NCBI GenBank assembly: GCA_028695865.1
Contig: JAQVID010000269.1
Location: forward strand, 1 to 5,592
Reading direction: 5' to 3'
Origin: Thermoguttaceae bacterium
Lineage (GTDB): Bacteria; Planctomycetota; Planctomycetia; Pirellulales; Thermoguttaceae
DNA length: 5,592 nt
Both the position numbers and the translations under genes were made by a program. Below are positions 1 through 4,821 of the stretch, piece after piece (position 1 is the stretch's first letter; each line of letters opens with the position of its first letter). The notes beneath the pieces were generated by a model. The model did no database searches. It saw only the letters and a program-made list of their open reading frames with translations, and had not been told where the DNA came from.

Positions 1-781
1 CAAGTTCGAGAGTCCAATAGGCCAGGTCGATCAAGTGACTTCCCATATCGCCGAGCACCCCGGTTCCAAAGTCCCAGCGTCGGTGCCAATTGAGGCAGCC
101 TTTGTTAACATAGTCGATACTGAACGGACGCATGGGAGCCGGACCGATCCACTCATCCCAGGCAATATGGGCCGGAATCGGCTGTTCCGGAAGGAATTCC
201 GGTCCAATCGGTTTGATGGTACGAGAGCACCAGACATGGGCTTCGGAGACTTTTCCAATGGCGCCGGCACGAACCAATTCCAGAGCACGACGATAATTAT
301 CGACGGCATGAATTTGAGTGCCCATTTGAGTCGCGATTTTTCCACGACGTTTTTTGTATTCATCCCGCATAATCCGGGCTTCCTGAATCGTTCGGGCAAG
401 CGGTTTTTCGGTATAGACGCTCTTGCCTTCCCGCATGGCGCAAATTGAGGCCAGGGCATGATGATGTTCCGCCGTCGACACAACAAAGGCGTCGATCTTT
501 TGGTTATCGACCAGCGTTCGCCAATCGACGGTTTGAATCGCTTTTGGGTTTTCCGCGGCGACTTTGGCAAGCGTTTCGCGATTGGTATCACAGAGTGCGT
601 ACACATTTTGACTTGCCAGACCACCGCGATTGGCGGCAGCACGACCTCCGGAACCAATAAAGGCTATGTTCAGTTTTTCGTTCGGCGTCTCTTTACCCCG
701 GACGACGCTGTGCGGAAGAATCAAGACTCCTGAGGCCACCGCCGTTGTTCGTACAAAATCACGTCGCGTTACTTTTCGCAT
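1..781 (-). CDS. Tat-exported Gfo/Idh/MocA family oxidoreductase, 5' part (3' end outside window)
   Basis: This is the first 260 codons of an NAD(P)-dependent oxidoreductase of the Gfo/Idh/MocA family, whose members usually oxidise, reduce or epimerise sugars and cyclitols. Residues 5-11 (TRRDFVR) form a twin-arginine motif followed by a hydrophobic stretch to about residue 23, so export of a folded, cofactor-loaded protein is predicted. The Rossmann domain starts at about residue 37, with the dinucleotide loop GSGGRA at 43-48 (last Gly of GxGxxG replaced by Ala) and D65 at the end of strand 2. The family hallmark EKP is at 125-127. LGDMGSH at 243-249 supplies the Asp and His (D245, H249) that with K126 resemble the usual catalytic triad. 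WDFGTGVLGDMGSH is typical of planctomycete paralogues. The start at 781 is chosen because AAAGGAG lies 6 nt upstream. An in-frame ATG at 820 has no good ribosome site. Full-length relatives are usually about 400-460 residues. The substrate is unknown; GH109-like glycosidase activity cannot be excluded. Confidence 0.93.
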   Translation of the reverse strand, partial: MRKVTRRDFVRTTAVASGVLILPHSVVRGKETPNEKLNIAFIGSGGRAAANRGGLASQNVYALCDTNRETLAKVAAENPKAIQTVDWRTLVDNQKIDAFVVSTAEHHHALASICAMREGKSVYTEKPLARTIQEARIMRDEYKKRRGKIATQMGTQIHAVDNYRRALELVRAGAIGKVSEAHVWCSRTIKPIGPEFLPEQPIPAHIAWDEWIGPAPMRPFSIDYVNKGCLNWHRRWDFGTGVLGDMGSHLIDLAYWTLEL

Positions 782-787
782 ATCAGA

Positions 788-794
788 CTCCTTT
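788..794 (-). promoter_or_regulatory. Ribosome binding site of the oxidoreductase
   Basis: On the minus strand AAAGGAG lies 6 nt before the ATG at 781. It decides the start against the in-frame upstream ATG at 820-818, which has no purine-rich site at a suitable distance. Confidence 0.8.
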
Positions 795-801
795 GTCTTG
801 T

Positions 802-841
802 CTCCCCGATAATATTTCATCGCAAATCGCCTGTCGGGGAG
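802..841 (-). promoter_or_regulatory. 8-bp inverted repeat in the oxidoreductase leader
   Basis: CTCCCCGA (minus-strand 841-834) is perfectly complementary to TCGGGGAG (809-802), with a 24-nt loop. In the transcript the stem ends 7 nt before the ribosome binding site, so it could influence translation initiation or mRNA stability. Alternatively, it could be a DNA-level operator. No U-tract follows, so it is not a terminator. It matches no riboswitch class that I recognise. Confidence 0.5.
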
Positions 842-878
842 TACGGCAGGTGAGATGGTACTCTATTGAATGCACTGG

Positions 879-910
879 GGCACCGGAACAATCATATCGG
901 CTCCTGTGCC
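879..910 (-). promoter_or_regulatory. Stem-loop at the predicted 5' end of the oxidoreductase transcript
   Basis: On the minus strand GGCAC-A-GGA (910-902) pairs with TCC-G-GTGCC (887-879): five plus three base pairs separated by a single mismatch. It begins within a few nucleotides of the predicted transcription start near 915, so it would cap the mRNA 5' end, a position known to protect transcripts in other bacteria. Read on the plus strand the same hairpin is followed after 4 nt by six T residues and could act as an antisense-direction terminator. Confidence 0.4.
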
Positions 911-921
911 ACACTTTTTTC

Positions 922-950
922 ATTTTACCGGAAACGAAATGGTATTTCAA
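922..950 (-). promoter_or_regulatory. Predicted sigma70-type promoter of the oxidoreductase
   Basis: On the minus strand TTGAAA (950-945) and TAAAAT (927-922) are separated by exactly 17 bp. Each matches the consensus at five of six positions. The transcription start would fall near 914-915, giving a leader of about 134 nt. This is a sequence match only; which sigma factor this organism would use here is not shown. Confidence 0.6.
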
Positions 951-1121
951 GAGCGGGCCAACATGTTTCCGAAAATATTTTTTTTCGTTTTCTTCATTTT
1001 TTTGCCGGGGAAATAAACGGGAAACGCTCATGAGGGCATTAGCCTGCGTATTTTCAAATCCGCAAGATAAATAAATCGGCAAAAATAATCTTGAGTCCCT
1101 TTATATTAACGGGCCAAACGT

Positions 1122-1127
1122 TATAAT
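1122..1127 (+). promoter_or_regulatory. Candidate -10 box for the GH123-like gene
   Basis: A perfect TATAAT hexamer lies 112 nt before the start codon. The sequence 16-18 bp upstream (around 1098-1105) does not resemble TTGACA, so an activator or another sigma factor would be needed, or the match is chance. If used, the start would be near 1134 and the leader about 105 nt long. Confidence 0.35.
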
Positions 1128-1137
1128 GAGATTGTTG

Positions 1138-1153
1138 ACTCAATAATTTGAGT
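1138..1153. promoter_or_regulatory. 16-bp perfect dyad, candidate operator or leader hairpin
   Basis: ACTCAA and TTGAGT flank TAAT, forming a perfect 6-4-6 inverted repeat. It starts about 11 bp after the TATAAT box, at roughly +5 to +20 of the predicted transcript, a classic repressor position. A further TTGAGT half-site occurs at 1091-1096, upstream of TATAAT. As RNA it would be a 6-bp hairpin with a 4-nt loop. No regulator gene is in the window. Confidence 0.35.
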
Positions 1154-1156
1154 TTC

Positions 1157-1174
1157 CCGTTCACGAAAGAACGG
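1157..1174 (+). other. Small hairpin in the GH123-like leader
   Basis: CCGTTC (1157-1162) and GAACGG (1169-1174) are perfect complements around the 6-nt loop ACGAAA. No T-tract follows in either direction, so it is not an intrinsic terminator. Role unknown. Confidence 0.35.
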
Positions 1175-1196
1175 AATCATTCGAAAATATTACGAA

Positions 1197-1220
1197 GATG
1201 ATCGCAAAAAACTGATCATC
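1197..1220 (+). promoter_or_regulatory. Stem-loop just upstream of the GH123-like ribosome site
   Basis: GATGATC (1197-1203) pairs with GATCATC (1214-1220) across an A-rich loop; an added G-U pair would make 8 bp. The stem ends about 9 nt before the GAGAGG ribosome site. The loop and the sequence after the stem also share an imperfect direct repeat, ATCGCAAAA plus CTGA. It could tune translation or be chance in AT-rich DNA. Confidence 0.35.
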
Positions 1221-1228
1221 GCAAAACT

Positions 1229-1234
1229 GAGAGG
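1229..1234 (+). promoter_or_regulatory. Ribosome binding site of the GH123-like gene
   Basis: GAGAGG lies 5 nt before the ATG at 1240. This selects 1240 over the downstream in-frame ATGs at codons 5 and 8, which lack such a site at the right distance. Confidence 0.7.
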
Positions 1235-1239
1235 GTAAT

Positions 1240-4200
1240 ATGATCCGGAACATGACGTCAATGGCTTTTTGGCCTTTTTTTATAATCGCGATTTTTGTAA
1301 ACGCGTTTTTATCGGGAGGTGAACCGAACAATCGTGCCGATTCCAGGCTCGATTTTGCCACGCCCAACGCATGGCGACTCGACAGTGGGGAAGGAACCAT
1401 TCTTCCGTCTGCCGACGGGGTAACCGGAGCCGTGCTTCAAGTAAAAGGGAATGGGCAGGGCGGCAATCGCTGGATTCATTCCGGGTACGCGTTCAATGAA
1501 GTTCGCAACGCCTCTCCCCAGGGACTGTGCATGTTCCGTTTTAAGGCGCGAATGACACAAAAGGAGGGGGGGAGTTGCATGGCCGGCTCGCTTTTCTCGT
1601 TCGGCTCTGTCCCCATTTCAGACTCGTGGCAAAGTCGCCGCCTGATATTTCCTGTTTCGTCCCGTGTCAATAAGGACGTGTTGCGACTCATTCTCTATTC
1701 GGGTCATTCAACATTTCAGTTTGCTGAAGCAGAAATCAAGCCGATTATTGCGTCCTTTGGTCCATTGGGAATGGCCGCGGAAGAAACGTATTGGCCGGAA
1801 AAGGGAATCTGGTCGCATCATTCGCGATTCGGTGACGAAGGGGGAAGCTGGACACCGGCCTTGCGTGATTTTTCCGCGACGTTCAATTCCAATCGCTGGT
1901 CCTTGGGGAGCGGCTCTTATTTGACCTATTGCTTCACCGCGCCGGGCCAAGAACTCTTTTACGGTGGGACCATCAATGTCAATTTGGCCAATTACACAGG
2001 CGGAGAACTTTTCGTTGAACTTTCGACCAATGGCAAGGAGTGGAAGAAGATCGGTGGTGTTTCGCAATTGACTTCGCCTATCGTTTCGCTTCCGTCCATG
2101 AAAATGTCTGAGGTATGGCTTCGTTTCCGAGGCGGTGAAAAATCGGCAATGCAGTTGGGTGGATTCCAATTCGACGCGAATTTGCGACCGGATTCGGATC
2201 GGAAAAACGGCGAGACTTCACAAGATACGCTAACCGAAGGCGTCCCGCAGATGAATGGTCTTGTCCGGGGCAGTACGATCTTTTGGGAAGTGGTCGAAGG
2301 CGATACACAGGTTCCGGCCGAATCACTGTCTGATTTGCGACTGCCAAGAAACAATGTTGGTCAGCAGGAATACGAAAAGAAAGTTCAATGGCAAGACGCC
2401 AATCACCGTCAGTGTGCGGCGACGCTTCGCACGAGCTATTATGTCAGTAATTACGAGAGTGAAGATTACGGGCATCGCTTGAATCGTCCCTATGCCGGCA
2501 GTATTGCTTTTTGGTGGTCCGACGCAACGCACAAGATATTCCCGGGAAGAAAGCTTCCGCCTGTAGCAGGCAACGAAGAAGCCCGAGCCGTTTCGCTCTC
2601 CGCGGCGTCAAACGATTGCGAGTCGGCGCAACTTGTCCTTTATCCCGAAAAAAACGCGACGGTGGGGCCGGTTCGTGTCTCGTCCTTTGTTTCGAAAAAC
2701 GGTAAGACCATTGCCGCCGACCGCGTTGAAGTACGACGTCCCTATTATCACGATATAAAACTTCCCTCCGATAAAATATCGCCCACAGGTCTTGTGCCGG
2801 ACGCTCTGCCGCCGATGGAAAAAGAAGTTAAAATCGCGGCAAAAACAAACTTCCCGATTTGGCTGACCGTAAATGTTCCGCCAAGGACGGCTCCGGGCGA
2901 TTATGAGGCAACTGCTTCTGTAACCGTTCGTATCGGCGAAAAGGTCAATACATATTCGGTGCCAATTAAGCTCCATGTTTGGAATTTTGAACTCCCTGTC
3001 GAAAATACCGTTGAAACAGCGTTTGGATTCGACAACCATCTTTGTTACAAATATCATCATGTAACAACACGGGAAGATCAAAAGCGTCTGACCGATCAAT
3101 ATTTCCGCATGCTTGGCCGATATCGTATCAATGTCTACAATCCGATTCCTTTTGCCTCAATCAAGCGAAAATCGGTCGTGGACAAGGAACATCCCGAGAA
3201 GTCTTATGTCACACTCGATTTTACCGAATTTGACAAGGCGTTTGAACATGCAAGAAGCGAGTATCATTTTAATCGGGCAAGACTGTCCCTGCCCGGTATG
3301 GGAGGCGGTACATTCGAGAAGCGAATTGAACCACATCTCGACGGATATCAATGTGGAACACCTGAATATGAAGCCCTGTTCGCAAGTTATGTCCGACAGG
3401 TCGAACAGCATTTGTTGCAAAAGGGCTGGATTGATCTTTTCTATTTGTACTGGTTTGACGAACCGGATACCAAGGATTACGAATTTGTTCGGCAGGGAAT
3501 GAATCGCGTGAAAAAGTACGCTCCACGACTTCGAACCATGCTGACCGAGGAGCCCCAACCGGGCTTTGCGGGAAAGAGTACGCTTGGCAAGGTCGATGTG
3601 TGGGCCATGATTATCGACCGTTATAACGCGAAGGCGGCCGAAGAATGTTGGGCCAACAATGAAGTCCTTTGGACCTACATGACCAACGTACCGACCCCGT
3701 ATCCGGCCCAGTTCATGGAACACGCGGCGTGCGACCTTCGGGTATGGCTCTGGCACAGTTGGAAATATCGTTGCCCGGGCGTTCTCATTTGGACGACTAA
3801 TTATTGGACGTCGTCTACCGCGTATCCCGACCCGAATCTGCCGCAGAATCCGTACACCGATCCCGGGGTCTATCAATCGGGTTACGGTTTGGCCAAGGGA
3901 ATCAAACATCTTTGGGGCAATGGTGATGCGCGTCAGGTCTATCCGCCGCTGTCGTGCGCCACGCCGGCAAAAGAGCCCAACTTTGATCTGCCTGTTCCTT
4001 CCATTCGACTGGAAATGCTTCGCGAAGGAATTGAAGATTACGAGATGCTTGTTTTACTCAAAAACGAACTTGCCCAAGCGACAGCGATTACGCCGCAACG
4101 TCGGGCCGAAATGCAAGAGCTTTTAACGGTTCCTGCCGATATTGCCGTTAGTTGGACGCAGTTCACGACCGATCCCGGCCCCATCTATCGCCACCGCGAA

Positions 4201-4251
4201 AAAGTCGCCCGGGCAATTGAAGAATTGATAAAGGCAAAAACTCAAAAGTGA
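1240..4251 (+). CDS. Secreted multidomain GH123/DUF4091-like glycoside hydrolase
   Basis: This 1003-residue exported protein has a C-terminal half resembling glycoside hydrolase family 123 and DUF4091 proteins. Characterised GH123 enzymes are exo-beta-N-acetylgalactosaminidases using substrate-assisted catalysis with an adjacent Asp-Glu pair. Residues about 8-25 (MAFWPFFIIAIFV onward) form a signal peptide. Two beta-rich, lectin-like regions follow, roughly 30-170 and 195-320, probably carbohydrate-binding or accessory domains. Residues about 428-590 match the GH123 N-terminal beta-domain, with SAQLVLYP at 462-469 and WLTVNVPPRTAPGDYEA at 541-557. The catalytic barrel spans about 590-900. It contains YLYWFDEPD (735-743), where D740-E741 would be the stabilising and acid residues, and the aromatic strands WLWHSWKY (836-843) and LIWTTNYW (849-856). 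RLEMLREGIEDYEML (923-937) is the family's C-terminal signature. It is far longer than characterised GH123 enzymes (about 570-600 residues). It is divergent from the oxidoreductase and is followed by a broken locus. Actual substrate unknown. Confidence 0.88.
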   Translation: MIRNMTSMAFWPFFIIAIFVNAFLSGGEPNNRADSRLDFATPNAWRLDSGEGTILPSADGVTGAVLQVKGNGQGGNRWIHSGYAFNEVRNASPQGLCMFRFKARMTQKEGGSCMAGSLFSFGSVPISDSWQSRRLIFPVSSRVNKDVLRLILYSGHSTFQFAEAEIKPIIASFGPLGMAAEETYWPEKGIWSHHSRFGDEGGSWTPALRDFSATFNSNRWSLGSGSYLTYCFTAPGQELFYGGTINVNLANYTGGELFVELSTNGKEWKKIGGVSQLTSPIVSLPSMKMSEVWLRFRGGEKSAMQLGGFQFDANLRPDSDRKNGETSQDTLTEGVPQMNGLVRGSTIFWEVVEGDTQVPAESLSDLRLPRNNVGQQEYEKKVQWQDANHRQCAATLRTSYYVSNYESEDYGHRLNRPYAGSIAFWWSDATHKIFPGRKLPPVAGNEEARAVSLSAASNDCESAQLVLYPEKNATVGPVRVSSFVSKNGKTIAADRVEVRRPYYHDIKLPSDKISPTGLVPDALPPMEKEVKIAAKTNFPIWLTVNVPPRTAPGDYEATASVTVRIGEKVNTYSVPIKLHVWNFELPVENTVETAFGFDNHLCYKYHHVTTREDQKRLTDQYFRMLGRYRINVYNPIPFASIKRKSVVDKEHPEKSYVTLDFTEFDKAFEHARSEYHFNRARLSLPGMGGGTFEKRIEPHLDGYQCGTPEYEALFASYVRQVEQHLLQKGWIDLFYLYWFDEPDTKDYEFVRQGMNRVKKYAPRLRTMLTEEPQPGFAGKSTLGKVDVWAMIIDRYNAKAAEECWANNEVLWTYMTNVPTPYPAQFMEHAACDLRVWLWHSWKYRCPGVLIWTTNYWTSSTAYPDPNLPQNPYTDPGVYQSGYGLAKGIKHLWGNGDARQVYPPLSCATPAKEPNFDLPVPSIRLEMLREGIEDYEMLVLLKNELAQATAITPQRRAEMQELLTVPADIAVSWTQFTTDPGPIYRHREKVARAIEELIKAKTQK

Positions 4252-4310
4252 TTCTGCCTGTTGTGATGATTGCATTATCAGCATAAGCCAAAATACTCAA
4301 GGTCCCGCAC

Positions 4311-4532
4311 ATGGTTGAAAGTATAATGATTGTCGGCGTTTCGCTTTTGGTCGCCTGGCTGTTTATTTGGCTGGGCTTTCGAAGTATCGAGAGTAAGCGG
4401 CTTATGGTTGATCTGCCGACAAGTAAATCGCCTGGGGCGTTCATCGGTTTTATTCTCGCGATGATTGTTGCCGGAGCAGTCGCGGGCATACTCTCTTCAT
4501 ACAGCACGCAAAGTTTCCGCGAGGAACCGGGA
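4311..4532 (+). pseudogene. Fragment resembling the N-terminus of GIDE-type ('E3 ubiquitin ligase family') membrane proteins
   Basis: An open frame starts at 4311, with AAGG 8 nt upstream. It begins with a membrane helix (residues about 5-22, MIVGVSLLVAWLFIWLGF), then SIESKRLMVDLPTSK (25-39) and GAFIG (42-46). The pattern helix, basic segment, D-x-PTSK, G-x-F-x-G resembles the start of bacterial GIDE-domain proteins, which are normally about 250-350 residues with a second helix near the C-terminus. Here the similarity stops at about residue 48. It is replaced by another hydrophobic stretch (48-61), and the frame then runs on into LemA-like sequence before stopping at 4655. I infer a truncated remnant joined to a neighbouring gene's remains. 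It could instead be the N-terminus of a short real membrane protein. The GIDE link is motif resemblance only. Confidence 0.45.
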
Positions 4533-4788
4533 ATCATCTGTCCTATTGCCGCCGCTTGCGTTTACCGGGGCTGCGGCTGGCTCTGGATTGTCTTCAATTC
4601 GCTCTTTGTGTTGCGCAAATCGTCTGCTGTTGGGCTGGGGGAATCTGCATGCTGAACTCAAACGAAGACACGATTTTATTCCGTCTTTGGTCGCGGTCGT
4701 CAAGGGAATGGCCCGCCATGAACGCGATCAGCTTGAACTCGTCGCCAGACGATCTTCGCCAAACTTCGCCAAACTTCGCAGAACGTAA
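4533..4788 (+). pseudogene. lemA: lemA remnant, frameshifted and truncated
   Basis: LemA proteins are membrane-anchored, mostly helical proteins of about 185-200 residues with an N-terminal helix followed by N-S-L-x-x-L-R and then L-K-R-R-H-D-L-I-P. Here the helix and WIVFNSLFVLRK are read in the frame of the ORF starting at 4311 (4584-4619). The core GNLHAELKRRHDFIPSLV and VVKGMARHERDQLELVA is read in the next frame, from about 4639 to the stop at 4786-4788. The LemA spacing between the two blocks needs one base fewer than is present in 4620-4641; the G5 run at 4637-4641 is a likely site. After about 45 core residues the similarity ends in a 10-bp tandem duplication (4754-4779), and the C-terminal two-thirds of a normal LemA are absent. 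A sequencing error could explain the frameshift but not the missing C-terminus. Identity as LemA is strong; a lack of function is inferred. Confidence 0.75.
4754..4779 (+). repeat. 10-bp tandem repeat, 2.6 copies
   Basis: The unit CTTCGCCAAA occurs at 4754-4763 and 4764-4773, and its first six bases recur at 4774-4779. Because the unit is not a multiple of three, a copy-number change shifts the reading frame. It lies exactly where the LemA-like coding sequence stops resembling the family. Confidence 0.85.
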
Positions 4789-4811
4789 AATATTGAATTT
4801 AAAATGTACAC

Positions 4812-4816
4812 AGGAG
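4812..4816 (+). promoter_or_regulatory. Ribosome binding site of the polysaccharide deacetylase
   Basis: AGGAG lies 5 nt before the ATG at 4822. This favours 4822 over the in-frame ATG at codon 23, which would cut the signal peptide. No convincing promoter is visible in the 33 bp between the lemA remnant and this gene. Confidence 0.8.
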
Positions 4817-4821
4817 TATTT

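Larger units (their letters stand above)
782..1239. other. Divergent intergenic region, 458 bp, no gene seen
   Basis: The two flanking genes are transcribed away from each other, so this stretch must carry both of their 5' control regions. Its centre is AT-rich, with a T8 run at 978-985 and a T7 run at 997-1003, plus an AT hairpin-like sequence at 970-987. Short open frames here lack ribosome binding sites and resemble no family I know. The supported contents (minus-strand promoter and leader hairpins, plus-strand TATAAT, dyad and leader hairpins) are listed separately. Confidence 0.75.

Noticed and set aside
31..657. 208-codon open frame on the minus strand, and 35-448 on the plus strand
   Set aside because: Both overlap the oxidoreductase, whose frame has the Tat, EKP and GDMGSH motifs. 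Their translations are Arg/Pro/Ser-rich and resemble no family.
876..920. Intrinsic terminator on the plus strand (hairpin plus T6)
   Set aside because: The stem is interrupted, four bases separate it from the T-run, and no plus-strand gene lies upstream. It is better explained as a leader stem-loop of the minus-strand gene, though stopping antisense transcription is possible.
1027..1034. Palindrome CTCATGAG
   Set aside because: An isolated 8-bp palindrome is expected by chance at this scale and has no partner or positional logic.
745..1074. Open frames across the divergent intergenic region (plus 745-1074, minus 783-1082)
   Set aside because: They have no ribosome sites, include T-tract-derived Phe runs and overlap the predicted promoter and leader; probably non-coding.
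1135..1140. TTGACT as a -35 box for the GH123-like gene
   Set aside because: No -10-like hexamer occurs 16-19 bp downstream; the sequence is better accounted for by the 1138-1153 dyad.
3157..3909. 250-codon open frame on the minus strand
   Set aside because: It lies wholly within the GH123-like gene, has no ribosome site and no recognisable motif; the plus-strand reading contains the family signatures.
4264..4280. Terminator after the GH123-like gene
   Set aside because: A weak 7-bp stem with a 3-nt loop (including a G-U pair) is present but is AT-rich and has no following T-tract.
4252..4821. Mobile element that could explain the gene breakage
   Set aside because: No transposase similarity, terminal inverted repeats or target-site duplication can be seen.
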